The notes: a model not told the origin generated them from the sequence alone. A stretch of DNA of 64,000 nucleotides from Micromonospora kangleipakensis (GCF_004217615.1 NZ_SHLD01000001.1:1550001-1614000), one strand, 5' to 3'. Positions 52,651-63,067 are shown, counted from the first letter of the stretch. Numbers and translations: made by a program.

Positions 52651-54462
52651 ATGTCCCTGCAGCCGCACCACGACGGATCCGCGACCTACGTCCCGGAGCA
52701 GGAGCCCGCGCTCGGGCAGACCGTGCCGGTCTTCGTCCGGGTCCCGGAGGGCGCCGACGTGCGCCAGGTGCACGTCCGGACCACCGGCGACGGCGAGCCG
52801 CGCTTCGCCGAGGCCACCGTCGACCGCACCGAGCGCGGCGACGTGTGGTGGCGGGCCGACGTCGAGGTCCGCAACCCGGTCAGCAACTACCGGTTCATGC
52901 TCTCCGGCGCCACGGGCTACCGCTGGCTGAACGCCGCCGGCCTGGTCGACCACGACGTGCCCGACAACGGCGACTTCAAGCTGGTCAGCTACGCCCCGCC
53001 GCCGGCGTGGGCGCGGGACGCGGTGATCTACCAGATCTTCCCGGACCGGTTCGCCCGCTCCGCCGCCGCCGACGGCCGGACCGCGCCGGACTGGGCCATC
53101 CCCTGCGACTGGGACACCCCGGTCGTCGGGCGCGGGCCGGAGACGCCGTACCAGTTCTACGGCGGCGACCTGGACGGCGTCACCGAGCGGCTGGACCACC
53201 TGGACCGGCTCGGCGTGAACACCCTCTACCTCACCCCGATCTTCCCGGCCCGCTCCAACCACCGGTACGACGCGGCGAGCTTCGACACCGTCGACCCGCT
53301 GCTCGGCGGCGACGCCGCGCTGGCCCGGCTGGCGGACGCGGTGCGCGCCCGGGGCTGGCGGCTGCTCGGCGACATCACCAGCAACCACACCGGCGACGCG
53401 CACGAGTGGTTCACCAGCGCCGCGGCCGACGTGCGCGCGCCCGAGCGGGAGCTGTACTACTTCGACGAGGCCACCGGCGACTACGAGTCCTGGAACGGGG
53501 TCAAGTCGCTGCCGAAGATGAACTGGGGCAGTGCCGAGCTGCGCCGGCGCTTCGCCACCGCCGCGGACTCGCTGCTGCGTCGCTGGCTGCGCCCGCCGTA
53601 CGGGCTGGACGGCTGGCGGGTCGACGTGGCCAACATGACCGGCCGCCGGGGCGCGGACGCGTACACCCACGAGGTGGCGCGGCTGCTGCGCGAGGTGGTG
53701 GCGGAGACCCGGCCGGACGGGCTGCTGCTCGCCGAGCACGGCCACGACCACACCGGCGACCTGGACCGGGACGGCTGGCACGGCACGATGAACTACGTCG
53801 GCTTCACCGACCCGGTCTGGTCCTGGCTGCGGCTTGGTGACGCCCCGGTCCCGAACTTCCTCGGCACTCCCGGCGGCGTGCGCCGGCGGGACGCGGGCGC
53901 GGTGCTGGCCACCATGGACAACTACCGGTCGCTGATCTCCTGGCGGTCGTACGTGCACTCGTGGCAGCTGCTCGGGTCGCACGACTCGGCCCGGATCCGG
54001 ACCGTGGTCGGCGACGCCGCCCGGCAGGAGGTCGCCGCCGGTCTGCTCGCTACCATGCCGGGCACCCCGGTCGTCTTCGCCGGTGACGAGCTGGGGCTGA
54101 CCGGCACCAACGGGGAGGGGTCGCGTACCCCGATGCCGTGGCACCGGCCGGAGAGCTGGGACCAGGCGACCTTCGCCGCGTACCGGTCGCTGCTGGCGCT
54201 GCGCCGCGGCGAGCCGGCGCTGCGCCACGGCGGCCTGCGCTGGGTCCACGCCGACGCGGACACCCTGGTCTTCCTGCGGGAGGCGCCCACCGGCTCGGTG
54301 CTGGTGCTGGCCCGCCGCGCGGTGGGCGCCCCGGTCCGGCTGGCTGGCCTGCCGGCCGGGGAGAACGTCCACGGCGGCGCGCCGGCCCTGCGGCCCGACG
54401 CCGACGGCGCGGTGGTCCTGCCCGCCGACGGCCCCACCTTCCAGGTCTGGCGCCTGGCCTGA
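52651..54462 (+). CDS. GH13 neopullulanase/maltodextrin glucosidase type
   Basis: 603 residues, intracellular. Residues ~1-115 form a CBM34-like beta domain, and then the barrel begins (DAVIYQIFPDRFARS). GH13 regions: LLGDITSNHTGD, GWRVDVANMTG (nucleophile), LLLAEHGHD (acid/base) and LLGSHDSAR. The short C-terminal beta domain ends the protein. The N-terminal domain points to GH13_20-like enzymes that cut maltodextrins or cyclodextrins. It follows the importer and would degrade the imported sugar. Confidence 0.92.
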   Translation: MSLQPHHDGSATYVPEQEPALGQTVPVFVRVPEGADVRQVHVRTTGDGEPRFAEATVDRTERGDVWWRADVEVRNPVSNYRFMLSGATGYRWLNAAGLVDHDVPDNGDFKLVSYAPPPAWARDAVIYQIFPDRFARSAAADGRTAPDWAIPCDWDTPVVGRGPETPYQFYGGDLDGVTERLDHLDRLGVNTLYLTPIFPARSNHRYDAASFDTVDPLLGGDAALARLADAVRARGWRLLGDITSNHTGDAHEWFTSAAADVRAPERELYYFDEATGDYESWNGVKSLPKMNWGSAELRRRFATAADSLLRRWLRPPYGLDGWRVDVANMTGRRGADAYTHEVARLLREVVAETRPDGLLLAEHGHDHTGDLDRDGWHGTMNYVGFTDPVWSWLRLGDAPVPNFLGTPGGVRRRDAGAVLATMDNYRSLISWRSYVHSWQLLGSHDSARIRTVVGDAARQEVAAGLLATMPGTPVVFAGDELGLTGTNGEGSRTPMPWHRPESWDQATFAAYRSLLALRRGEPALRHGGLRWVHADADTLVFLREAPTGSVLVLARRAVGAPVRLAGLPAGENVHGGAPALRPDADGAVVLPADGPTFQVWRLA

Positions 54463-54702
54463 CCGCTCGGCGGCCCGAAGGTCACGCGCCAACCGCGACG
54501 TGGCCCCGCGCTGCGGCGGCCACCATGTCCCTGATCGTGCAGGATCGTGGGCGGCTGCGACGCGGCGGGTGCTCGGGCGGGCACAGTCGGTGGACGGGGT
54601 CAGCGCGTCGGCGCCGGGCGGGCGGCCGGCCGGGCGGCCGAGGTCACGGTATGAGCTCGGCTCGGCGGGCCGGCTACTACAAACCGTCGTTGATGGGGGA
54701 GG

Positions 54703-55053
54703 ATGGCCGCCGTGGAAGCTCTTCGGCTGGTACTTCTCTACGTCCATCTGATCGGGTTCGCGCTGCTGCTCGGCGGCTCGATCGCCCAGTTCGTCAGCGG
54801 CCGGCTGCGGATCAACGCCGCCATGCTGTGGGGCTCGGTGATCGGTCTGCTGACCGGCCTGGGCCTCGCCGCCCCGCTGCGCGACGGCGACGAGCCGGCG
54901 CCCGCCAAACTTGTTACCAAGTTGGTGCTCGCGCTGCTGATCTTTGTCATGGTCTTCTTCTCCCGTAAGCGGGAGTCGGTCAACCGTGGCCATTTCCTCG
55001 CGATCATCGGGTTGACCCTGGTCAACGCGGCGGTGGCGGTCTTCTGGCGGTAG
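54703..55053 (+). CDS. Small integral membrane protein, 116 aa
   Basis: Four hydrophobic segments (LRLVLLYVHLIGFALLLGGS; AAMLWGSVIGLLTGLGLA; KLVTKLVLALLIFVMVFF; FLAIIGLTLVNAAVAVFW) connected by short loops. I recognise no family. GGGGGAGG precedes the ATG at 54703. The 240 bases before it hold no gene. Confidence 0.8.
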   Translation: MAAVEALRLVLLYVHLIGFALLLGGSIAQFVSGRLRINAAMLWGSVIGLLTGLGLAAPLRDGDEPAPAKLVTKLVLALLIFVMVFFSRKRESVNRGHFLAIIGLTLVNAAVAVFWR

Positions 55054-55311
55054 CGTCGGGAGCAGGGGAAAGGCCACGGGAAACGGACGTTCGCGACACC
55101 GCTCCGGGGACGATAGCGGCACGAATGGTGATCTGGCCCACGCAACGGTTACGTACGGATAACAGGCACTCAACGTTCGTGCACGATTGTCGGCCGGTGG
55201 GTGGGCGCGGGCGTACGCTCCCGTCCGTAACGTGGGACGCCGGCGGCAAGCGCAGGCCGGCTCAAGGGCTGCCACCGCTGGGAACGCGGTGTGCAATGGG
55301 AAGGAGACGTC
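55054..55311. other. Control region of the nucleoside-uptake operon
   Basis: 258 bases without a gene. It contains the palindrome CGTGCACG and the pair GTTACG...GATAAC around 55147-55161. I could not define a promoter with confidence. Confidence 0.35.
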
Positions 55312-56400
55312 TTGCGCTCTGTGCGTGGGATGCGGATTGCCTCCGCCTTCGTGGCGGGTGGGCTCGTGCTGGGCGCCGCCGCGTGTGGTGAGGCCCCCAA
55401 GGACGGCGACAACGCCGGTGGCAACGGCGCCAAGAAGTACAGCGCCTGCATGGTGACCGACATCGGCGGCATCGACGACAAGTCGTTCAACACCTCGGCC
55501 TGGAAGGGCCTGCAGGAGGCCAAGAAGGCCAACGACAACATCGACATCAAGTACGTCGCGTCGAAGGCCGAGGCGGACTACGAGGTCAACCTGACCGGGT
55601 ACGTCAACCAGAAGTGTGACTTCATCCTGGCCGTCGGCGGCCTGATGTCGGACGCGACCAAGAAGGCCGCGACCGCGAACCCGAACCAGCAGTTCGGCAT
55701 CGTCGACTCCAACCCGGGCGTGGACAACGTCTACCCGATGCAGTTCGACACCGCGCAGGCCGCGTTCCAGGCCGGCTACCTGGCCGCCGGGATGAGCAAG
55801 AGCGGCAAGGTCGGCGCCTACGGCGGTCTGCCGATCCCGCCGGTGACCATCTTCATGGACGGCTTCGCCGACGGCGTGGCGTACTACAACAAGGCCAAGG
55901 GCAAGAACGTCCAGGTCCTGGGCTGGGACAAGGCGACCCAGAAGGGTTCCTTCACCCAGTCGTTCACCAAGCAGGACGAGGGCAAGAAGGTCTCCGACGC
56001 GCTGGTCGCCCAGGGCGCGGACATCATCATGCCGGTCGCCGGTGGCGCCGGCCTCGGCACCACCGCCGCGGCCCAGGCCTCGGGCGGCAAGTACTCGGTC
56101 GTCTGGGTCGACGTCGACGGCTGCGACAGCACCCCGAACTGCGCGGCGCTGCTGACCACCGTGGTCAAGAACATCCCGGACGCCGTCAAGGAGGCCGTGC
56201 TCAAGGCCGCCGGTGGCGAGAAGCTCCAGCCCAAGCCGGGCTTCGTCGGCACCCTGGCCAACAACGGCGTCTCCATCGCCCCGTACCACGACTTCGACAG
56301 CAAGGTCCCGGCGGACCTGAAGGCCGAGGTCGACAAGATCAAGGCGGACATCGCCGCCGGCACCATCACGGTCACCTCGAAGGCCCAGCCGACCAAGTGA
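55312..56400 (+). CDS. BMP-family nucleoside-binding lipoprotein
   Basis: 362 residues. A basic start ([13 protein letters not shown]) leads to a signal peptide with the lipobox LGAAAC. The domain is Bmp/PnrA-like: [51 protein letters not shown] and [12 protein letters not shown]. Members bind purine and pyrimidine nucleosides. The start is probably the TTG at 55312, seven bases after AAGGAG; an ATG 18 bases later is the alternative. An ATPase and two permeases follow. Confidence 0.92.
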   Translation: MRSVRGMRIASAFVAGGLVLGAAACGEAPKDGDNAGGNGAKKYSACMVTDIGGIDDKSFNTSAWKGLQEAKKANDNIDIKYVASKAEADYEVNLTGYVNQKCDFILAVGGLMSDATKKAATANPNQQFGIVDSNPGVDNVYPMQFDTAQAAFQAGYLAAGMSKSGKVGAYGGLPIPPVTIFMDGFADGVAYYNKAKGKNVQVLGWDKATQKGSFTQSFTKQDEGKKVSDALVAQGADIIMPVAGGAGLGTTAAAQASGGKYSVVWVDVDGCDSTPNCAALLTTVVKNIPDAVKEAVLKAAGGEKLQPKPGFVGTLANNGVSIAPYHDFDSKVPADLKAEVDKIKADIAAGTITVTSKAQPTK

Positions 56401-56599
56401 CCCGTCCGCCGGCCGCCGCGGTGAGATCATCGGCAGCGGAGGCCGGCGGGCACCAGGTTTGACGATCCGGCCGCCTCGGCGTACGCGGGGACACCCGCGC
56501 CGCCGGGGCGGCCGATCCGCACCACACCGGGACCGGGCCGGCTCGGCGCCCGGCGGCAGCGGCTACGCTGCACCATCGCTCGCACTCCAGGAGGTTGCG

Positions 56600-58174
56600 C
56601 TGAGACTCGAACTGCGCGGCATCACCAAGCGGTTCGGTGATCTGGTCGCCAACGACCACATCGACCTGACGGTGGAGCCTGGAGAGATCCACGCCCTGCT
56701 CGGCGAGAACGGCGCCGGCAAGTCGACCCTGATGAACGTCCTCTACGGGCTCTACCAGCCCGACGAGGGCGAGATCCTGGTCGACGGCAAGCCGCTGAAG
56801 CTGAAGGGCCCGTCGGACGCCATCGCGGCCGGGATCGGCATGGTGCATCAGCACTTCATGCTGGTGCCGGTCTTCACGGTGGCCGAGAACGTCATGCTCG
56901 GCGCCGAGCAGGTCAAGGGCGGCATCGCCGGCTTCCTGGACCGGCGGCGCGCCCGGCGCGAGGTCGCCGAGGTCTCCGAGCGGTACAACCTCCGGGTCGA
57001 CCCGGACGCGGTGATCGAGGACCTCCCGGTCGGCATCCAGCAGCGGGTGGAGATCGTCAAGGCGCTCACCCGCGACGTCGACCTGCTGATCCTGGACGAG
57101 CCGACCGCGGTGCTCACCCCGCAGGAGACCGAGGAGCTGCTCACGGTCATGCGGTCGCTCAAGGCCGCCGGCAAGTCGATCGTCTTCATCACCCACAAGC
57201 TGGGCGAGGTGAAGGCGATCGCCGACCGGATCACCGTCATCCGGCGCGGGAAGACCGTCGGCACCGCCGCGCCGACCGCCAGCCGGGACGAACTGGCCGC
57301 GCTGATGGTCGGCCGCAGCGTCCGACTGACCGTGGAGAAGCAGCCCGCCACCCCGGGCCGGCCGATCCTGGAGGTCTCCGGCCTGGTCGTCGACGACGAC
57401 CGGCAGATCCGCGCGGTCGACGGCGTCGACCTGACCGTGCACGCGGGCGAGGTGCTCGGCGTCGCGGGCGTCCAGGGCAACGGCCAGACCGAGCTGATCG
57501 AGGCGATCATGGGCCTGCGGCCGGCGCTCGCCGGCACGGTGACCCTCGACGGCGAGGACGTGCACGGCTGGCAGACCAAGAAGGTGCTCCGCGCCGGGGT
57601 CGGCTACGTGCCGGAGGACCGCAGCGTCGACGGCCTGGTCAAGGAGTTCTCCGTCGCGGAGAACCTGGTGCTGGACATCTACGACCGGCCGCCCTTCGGC
57701 AAGGGTCTGTCGCTCAAGCCGGACGCCATCGCGAAGTCGGCGAAGGAGCGGATCGAGCAGTTCGACATCCGTACCTCCTCGGCCGACGCCGCGGTGGGCA
57801 CCCTCTCCGGCGGCAACCAGCAGAAGGTGATCGTGGCCCGGGAGCTGTCCCGGCCGCTGAAGCTCTTCATCGCCGCCCAGCCGACCCGGGGCGTGGACGT
57901 CGGCTCGATCGAGTTCATCCACAGCCGGGTGATCCGCGAGCGGGACATCGGCACCGCGGTCATGGTGGTCTCCAGCGAGCTGGACGAGGTGATCGGCCTC
58001 GCCGACCGGATCGCGGTGATGTACCGGGGCCGGATCATCGGCATCGTCGGCCCGGACACCCCGCGCGAGGAGATCGGCCTCCTGATGGCCGGCATCACCC
58101 CGGAGACGGCCGGCGAGCCCGGCGGCACGGCGGCCCCGGCCCCCGAGGGCCCTGGTAACGAGGACGAGGCATGA
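56600..58174 (+). CDS. Nucleoside ABC transporter ATPase (double domain), probable CTG start
   Basis: 524 residues with two ATP-binding domains, YufO/RbsA type. First: [20 protein letters not shown] and [13 protein letters not shown]. Second: [23 protein letters not shown] and [13 protein letters not shown], where the second Walker B lacks the usual Glu, a normal feature of this family. The start appears to be CTG at 56600, six bases after AGGAGG; no ATG, GTG or TTG in frame fits, the nearest being a TTG 141 bases upstream with a non-protein-like leader. The next gene overlaps its stop (ATGA). Confidence 0.92.
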   Translation: MRLELRGITKRFGDLVANDHIDLTVEPGEIHALLGENGAGKSTLMNVLYGLYQPDEGEILVDGKPLKLKGPSDAIAAGIGMVHQHFMLVPVFTVAENVMLGAEQVKGGIAGFLDRRRARREVAEVSERYNLRVDPDAVIEDLPVGIQQRVEIVKALTRDVDLLILDEPTAVLTPQETEELLTVMRSLKAAGKSIVFITHKLGEVKAIADRITVIRRGKTVGTAAPTASRDELAALMVGRSVRLTVEKQPATPGRPILEVSGLVVDDDRQIRAVDGVDLTVHAGEVLGVAGVQGNGQTELIEAIMGLRPALAGTVTLDGEDVHGWQTKKVLRAGVGYVPEDRSVDGLVKEFSVAENLVLDIYDRPPFGKGLSLKPDAIAKSAKERIEQFDIRTSSADAAVGTLSGGNQQKVIVARELSRPLKLFIAAQPTRGVDVGSIEFIHSRVIRERDIGTAVMVVSSELDEVIGLADRIAVMYRGRIIGIVGPDTPREEIGLLMAGITPETAGEPGGTAAPAPEGPGNEDEA

Positions 58175-59505
58175 GCAACCCGAACCCGGCGTCGGGCTCC
58201 CCGGACAAGGAGCCGGCGACCGAGTCCCAGGCGGCGCAGAACGCGGTCGGCAACACCGACCGCGCGGCGACGACCGCCACCGCCCCGAAGCGGCCCGAGG
58301 AACAGCCCCGCCCCTCGCTGGGTCGGCTGTTCCTGGACAACCTCTGGGCCGCCAACACGGTCACCGTCACCGTGCTCGCCGTGGTCCTGGCGATGCTCGT
58401 CGGCGCCGTGCTGATCATCGTCTCCGACCCGGAGGTGCTGGCCACCTACAGCTACATCACCGCCCGGCCGGCCGACGCGCTCAACTCCAGCTGGGCGGTG
58501 GTCAGCGAGGCGTACGCGAACCTGTTCAAGGGCGCGATCTTCGACCCGGAGGCGTCCGGCTTCACCGCCGTGCTGAGCCCGATCTCGGAGACGCTCACCT
58601 ACACCGCGCCGCTGGCCTTCACCGGCCTCTCGGTCGCCCTCGCCTTCCGCGGCGGCCTGTTCAACATCGGCGCCCAGGGCCAGGCGACCATCGGCGTCAT
58701 CCTCGCCGCGGTCGCCGGCTTCGCGCTGCCGCTGCCGCCGGTGCTGCACCTGCTCGTCGCGCTGATCGCCGGCGCGGCCGGCGGCGCGATCTGGGGCTTC
58801 GTCCCGGGCATCCTCAAGGCGCGCACCGGGGCCCACGAGGTGATCAACACGATCATGCTCAACTACGTGGCGGTCTACTTCCTCTCCTGGATCATCATCC
58901 AGAGCGGGGTGCACAACCCGAACCGCGCCGACGCGATCAGCAAGCCGGTGGAGTCCTCCGCCCAGCTGCCCCGCCTGCTCGGCGACAACCTGCGGGTGCA
59001 CGCCGGCATCCTGGTCGCGGTGCTGGCCACCTGGTTCGTCGCCTGGCTGCTCAACCGCTCCACGGTCGGCTTCGAGCTGCGCGCGGTCGGGGACAATCCG
59101 GACGCCGCGCGGACCGCGGGCATCAGCGTCACCCGGACGTACGTGCTGATCATGGTGATCTCCGGCCTGCTGGCCGGCCTGGGCGGCTCGAACATGGTGC
59201 TCGGCTCGACCGCGGACGCGCTCACCCCGGAGGTGGTCGCGCAGATCGGCTTCGACGGCATCCTGGTGGCGTTACTCGGGCGGGTGAAGCCGTGGGGCGT
59301 GCTGCTCGCCGCCCTGCTCTTCGGCGCGCTCCAGGCCGGCGGCAACCGGATGCAGTCGTACTCGGGGATCTCCCTGGAGTTGGTCACCGTGCTCCAGGCG
59401 CTGATCGTCATCTTCATCGCCGCACCGGCCCTGGTGAAGGCGATCTTCCAGCTCCGGGCCGCCCGCGCCGCCCGGTTGCAGACGAGCCTGGCGAAGGGCT
59501 GGTAA
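58171..59505 (+). CDS. Nucleoside ABC transporter permease (YufP-like)
   Basis: 444 residues. A hydrophilic N-terminal region of ~45 residues precedes about ten membrane segments. [18 protein letters not shown] and [16 protein letters not shown] are conserved in the branched-chain/BPD permeases of BMP systems. It overlaps the ATPase gene by four bases. Confidence 0.9.
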   Translation: MSNPNPASGSPDKEPATESQAAQNAVGNTDRAATTATAPKRPEEQPRPSLGRLFLDNLWAANTVTVTVLAVVLAMLVGAVLIIVSDPEVLATYSYITARPADALNSSWAVVSEAYANLFKGAIFDPEASGFTAVLSPISETLTYTAPLAFTGLSVALAFRGGLFNIGAQGQATIGVILAAVAGFALPLPPVLHLLVALIAGAAGGAIWGFVPGILKARTGAHEVINTIMLNYVAVYFLSWIIIQSGVHNPNRADAISKPVESSAQLPRLLGDNLRVHAGILVAVLATWFVAWLLNRSTVGFELRAVGDNPDAARTAGISVTRTYVLIMVISGLLAGLGGSNMVLGSTADALTPEVVAQIGFDGILVALLGRVKPWGVLLAALLFGALQAGGNRMQSYSGISLELVTVLQALIVIFIAAPALVKAIFQLRAARAARLQTSLAKGW

Positions 59506-59508
59506 GGC

Positions 59509-60789
59509 ATGTCCACCACGGCTGTCCCCGACGTCGCCGTCGCCACGGTCGACGAGGGCTTCTGGACGCGGACCCGCAAGACGGGTGCCGCCCTGCTGGC
59601 GCTGGGCGTGCTCGCGGCGGTGCTCTTCGGAGCGCTCGCCACCGGCCGGCAGGCCCGCTTCACGCTCAGCGAAACCGAGGGCGGGGCGGCGCTGGCGGTC
59701 AACGGCACGACCGGCGCGATCTTCTTCGGGATCATCGCCGCCGCGGCCGGCGGCGCGCTGCTGGCCGGGGTGCCGAAGCGCTGGTTCACCACGCTGCTCG
59801 GCGTCGGGCTGGTCGCCTTCGTGCTGAGCTTCCTGTGCTGGCAGGTCTCCGCCGCCCCCGAGGGCCGCAACTTCATGCCGCTGGTGAACGTCGTCCGCGG
59901 CACGTTCATCCTGGCCCTGCCGCTGATCTTCGGCGCGCTGGCCGGCGTGCTCTGCGAGCGGACCGGCGTGGTGAACGTGGCGATCGAGGGCCAGCTGCTG
60001 ATGGGCGCCTTCTCCGGCGCGCTCTTCGGCAGCATCTCCGGCAACGTCTGGGTCGGCCTGGTCGCCGCCGCGATCGGCGGCGCGCTGATCTCCCTGCTGC
60101 TCGCCGTCTTCGCCATCCGCTACCTGGTCGACCAGGTGGTCATGGGCATCGTGCTCAACCTGCTGGCGGTGGGGGTCACCGGCTTCCTCTACGAGCGGCT
60201 GATGCAGACCGACGCGACGAAGTACAACAGCGCGCCCCGGTTCAGCAACTGGGAGATCCCGCTGCTCAAGGACATCCCGCTGATCGGTCCGGCGCTGTTC
60301 CGGGGCAACATCTTCCTCTACCTCGGCCTGCTGCTCGTGCTGGTCATCCACATCGCGCTGTTCCGCACCCGATGGGGCCTGCGGACCCGGTCGGTGGGTG
60401 AGCACCCGACCGCGGCCGACACCCTCGGCGTGAAGGTGCTGCGGCTGCGCTACCGCAACGTGATCATGGCCGGAATGGTGGCCGGCATCGGCGGCGCCTC
60501 GTACACGCTGGCGCTCTACTCCTTCACCAAGAACATGATCGGCGGTAAGGGCTTCATCGCCCTGGCCGCGCTGATCTTCGGCCGGTGGAGCCCGACGGGC
60601 GCGCTGCTCGCGGCGCTCTTCTTCGGCTTCGCCGACCAGCTCGCCACCTACCTCGGCGCGATCGGCAGCAGCATCCCCAGCCAGTTCCTGGCGATGCTGC
60701 CGTACCTGGCGACGATCCTGGCGGTGGCCGGGCTGGTCGGCCGGGTCCGGGCGCCGGCCGCGGACGGCAAGCCGTACATCAAGGGCTGA
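59509..60789 (+). CDS. Nucleoside ABC transporter permease (YufQ-like)
   Basis: 426 residues with about ten membrane segments. GVVNVAIEGQLLMGAFSGAL and RSVGEHPTAADTLGVKVLR are typical of the second permease of these importers, and ALIFGRWSPTGALLAALFFG closes the core. The gene starts three bases after the first permease ends; no ribosome-binding site is strong, so translation is probably coupled. Confidence 0.9.
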   Translation: MSTTAVPDVAVATVDEGFWTRTRKTGAALLALGVLAAVLFGALATGRQARFTLSETEGGAALAVNGTTGAIFFGIIAAAAGGALLAGVPKRWFTTLLGVGLVAFVLSFLCWQVSAAPEGRNFMPLVNVVRGTFILALPLIFGALAGVLCERTGVVNVAIEGQLLMGAFSGALFGSISGNVWVGLVAAAIGGALISLLLAVFAIRYLVDQVVMGIVLNLLAVGVTGFLYERLMQTDATKYNSAPRFSNWEIPLLKDIPLIGPALFRGNIFLYLGLLLVLVIHIALFRTRWGLRTRSVGEHPTAADTLGVKVLRLRYRNVIMAGMVAGIGGASYTLALYSFTKNMIGGKGFIALAALIFGRWSPTGALLAALFFGFADQLATYLGAIGSSIPSQFLAMLPYLATILAVAGLVGRVRAPAADGKPYIKG

Positions 60790-60804
60790 GCCCTGAGCTG
60801 ATCG

Positions 60805-60834
60805 GTGCCCGGCGGGGGATTTCCCGCCGGGCAC
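60805..60834 (+). terminator. Hairpin after the nucleoside importer operon
   Basis: GTGCCCGGCGGG and CCCGCCGGGCAC pair perfectly across GGGATT, separating the operon from cdd, which has its own -10. Confidence 0.65.
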
Positions 60835-60898
60835 GGTCGTTCCGGGTGTCGACCGGCACAGGGGTACCCCTTCCCGCGTTCGACCAGGGTCAGTTGGG

Positions 60899-60904
60899 CA
60901 GAAT
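60899..60904 (+). promoter_or_regulatory. -10 element of leaderless cdd
   Basis: CAGAAT ends six bases before ATG 60911. Confidence 0.45.
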
Positions 60905-60910
60905 GGTGGG

Positions 60911-61618
60911 ATGACCGAGATCGACTGGGAGCGGCTGCGCGCCGCGGCCACGGAGGCGATGCGGCACGCGTACGCGCCGTACTCGAAGTTCCCCGTCGGG
61001 GCGGCCGCCCTGGTCGACGACGGCCGGGTGGTGGTCGGCTGCAACGTGGAGAACGCCGCGTACGGCGTCACGCTCTGCGCCGAGTGCGGGGTGGTCTCCT
61101 CGCTGCACGCCACCGGCGGCGGCCGGCTGGTCGCGATGTCCTGCGTCGACGCCAACGGCGAGCCGCTGATGCCCTGCGGCCGGTGCCGGCAGCTGCTCTG
61201 GGAGCACGGTGGCCCGGAGTGCCTGGTCGAGACGAAGGGCCGGCCGCTGCGGATGGCCGAGCTGCTGCCGCACGCCTTCGGCGTGGAGGACCTGGAGGCC
61301 GTCGTCAGCGAGACCCCGGTGCCGGTGGTGCCGGAGCGGTTGGCCGCCTGGCGGGGGCGGGGCACGGTCTTCGTGCACCCGGACCTCTCCGCCGGGCAGC
61401 AGGTCTGGACGGCGTACTGGGAGCGGTCCGCCGGGGACACCGAGGGCGCCGAGACCGGCGTGCTGGAGGAGGGTCCGACCTGGGACGACCCGGCGGAGGC
61501 GGTCACCTGGGGGCTGGCCCGTACGCCTCGGGTGGTGGTGGTCGACGCGGCCGGCGCCATCTTCTGGGCCGGTGAGAGCGAGCCGCCGATGGAGATACCG
61601 ATCCGCTGGGCTGGTTGA
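60911..61618 (+). CDS. cdd: Cytidine deaminase with C-terminal extension
   Basis: Deaminates cytidine and deoxycytidine. Residues 1-~130 are a complete deaminase: YAPYSKFPVGAAALVDDGR, the zinc motif TLCAECGVVSSL (Cys-Ala-Glu) and MPCGRCRQLLWE. About 105 further residues follow (from RGRGTVFVHPDLS), with no motif that I know and a beta-rich pattern (PRVVVVDAAGAIFWAGE). Normal single-domain enzymes have ~130-140 residues. It is followed by thymidine phosphorylase and preceded by the nucleoside importer. Confidence 0.92.
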   Translation: MTEIDWERLRAAATEAMRHAYAPYSKFPVGAAALVDDGRVVVGCNVENAAYGVTLCAECGVVSSLHATGGGRLVAMSCVDANGEPLMPCGRCRQLLWEHGGPECLVETKGRPLRMAELLPHAFGVEDLEAVVSETPVPVVPERLAAWRGRGTVFVHPDLSAGQQVWTAYWERSAGDTEGAETGVLEEGPTWDDPAEAVTWGLARTPRVVVVDAAGAIFWAGESEPPMEIPIRWAG

Positions 61619-61676
61619 GCTCCGCCGGGCGCAGGGCCGCTGGTCGGCATCCGCAACGACGAGGAAAGATCATCTG

Positions 61677-62957
61677 ATGAGTGCTTTTACGGCGGTCGAC
61701 GTCATCCGGGCCAAGCGGGACGGGGGTGTGCTGAGCGACGGCCAGATCGACTGGGTGGTCGACGCGTACACCAAGGGGCTGGTGGCCGACGAGCAGATGT
61801 CGGCGCTGGCCATGGCGATCCTGCTGCGCGGCATGACCGCGCCGGAGATCGCCCGGTGGACCGCCGCGATGATCGCCAGCGGGGAGCGGCTGGACCTGTC
61901 GTCGGTGTCCCGGCCGACCGCGGACAAGCACTCCACGGGCGGCGTCGGCGACAAGATCACCCTGCCGCTCACTCCGCTCGTCGCCGCCTGCGGCGGCGCG
62001 GTGCCGCAGCTCTCCGGGCGCGGGCTGGGCCACACCGGCGGCACCCTGGACAAGCTGGAGTCGATCCCCGGCTGGCGGGCCGCGCTCACCAACGACGAGT
62101 TCATCGCCCAGCTCCGCGACGTCGGCGCGGTGATCTGCGCGGCCGGCGCGGGGCTGGCCCCGGCGGACCGCAAGCTGTACGCGCTGCGCGACGTCACCGG
62201 CACCGTCGAGGCGATCCCGCTGATCGCCAGCTCGATCATGAGTAAGAAGATCGCCGAGGGCACCGGCGCGCTGGTGCTCGACGTGAAGGTCGGCTCGGGC
62301 GCCTTCATGAAGTCCGTGGACGACGCCCGCGAGCTGGCCCGGACCATGGTCGAGCTGGGCGGTGCGCACGGCGTGCGGACGGTCGCCCTGCTCACCGACA
62401 TGTCCACCCCGCTCGGCCTGACCGTCGGCAACGCGGTCGAGGTCACCGAGTCGGTCGAGGTGCTGGCCGGCGGTGGCCCGGCGGACGTGGTGGAGCTGAC
62501 CCTGGCCCTGGCCCGGGAGATGCTGGCCGCGGCCGGCCTGCCGGACGCCGACCCGGAGGCGGCGCTGCGCGACGGCCGGGCGATGGACGTCTGGCGGACG
62601 ATGATCCGGGCGCAGGGCGGCGACCCGGACGCGCCGATGCCCACCGCCAACGAGGTCGAGGTGATCCGCGCTGCCGAGGACGGCTTCGTCGCCTCCGTCG
62701 ACGCGTACGCCATCGGGGTGGCCGCGTGGCGGCTCGGCGCCGGGCGGGCCCGCAAGGAGGACCCGGTGAGCATCCCGGCCGGGGTGGTGCTGCACAAGCG
62801 CCCCGGTGACCCGGTACGCGCGGGCGACCCCCTCTACGAGCTGCGTGCCGAGCACGGGGAGCGGATCCCGGCGGCGCTCGCCGAGGCGGAGCGCGCGGTC
62901 CGGATCGCGCCGGACGCGCCGGCGGCGACGCCGCTGGTCATCGAGCGCATCGGCTGA
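61677..62957 (+). CDS. deoA: Thymidine phosphorylase
   Basis: Cleaves thymidine or deoxyuridine to base and deoxyribose-1-phosphate. 426 residues. The pyrimidine phosphorylase signature is SGRGLGHTGGTLDKLES; KHSTGGVGDKITLPL precedes it and MSKKIAEGTGALVLDVKVG follows. The start at 61677 has GAGGAAAG upstream. It acts after Cdd on deoxycytidine and uses nucleosides brought in by the preceding transporter. Confidence 0.94.
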   Translation: MSAFTAVDVIRAKRDGGVLSDGQIDWVVDAYTKGLVADEQMSALAMAILLRGMTAPEIARWTAAMIASGERLDLSSVSRPTADKHSTGGVGDKITLPLTPLVAACGGAVPQLSGRGLGHTGGTLDKLESIPGWRAALTNDEFIAQLRDVGAVICAAGAGLAPADRKLYALRDVTGTVEAIPLIASSIMSKKIAEGTGALVLDVKVGSGAFMKSVDDARELARTMVELGGAHGVRTVALLTDMSTPLGLTVGNAVEVTESVEVLAGGGPADVVELTLALAREMLAAAGLPDADPEAALRDGRAMDVWRTMIRAQGGDPDAPMPTANEVEVIRAAEDGFVASVDAYAIGVAAWRLGAGRARKEDPVSIPAGVVLHKRPGDPVRAGDPLYELRAEHGERIPAALAEAERAVRIAPDAPAATPLVIERIG

Positions 62958-63067
62958 TCAATTCCGGTCGGCGGTGCCGTGGTGCTGGCCACCCGAAGCC
63001 GCTATTCTCCCTGCCCAGGGGGGACAGACCGGCGATGAGCCGTTGCGAGCAGACAGGGACCTGAGCC

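Noticed and set aside
52399..56430. A 1343-codon open frame on the minus strand
   Set aside because: It is antisense to malG, the amylase and the BMP gene, all of which have clear domains, and its amino-acid make-up (Arg/Gly/Val/His-rich repeats) is that of a mirror frame in high-GC DNA.
59272..61656. A 794-codon minus-strand frame
   Set aside because: It lies across the permease and cdd genes and is full of His/Gln/Asp repeats typical of antisense frames.
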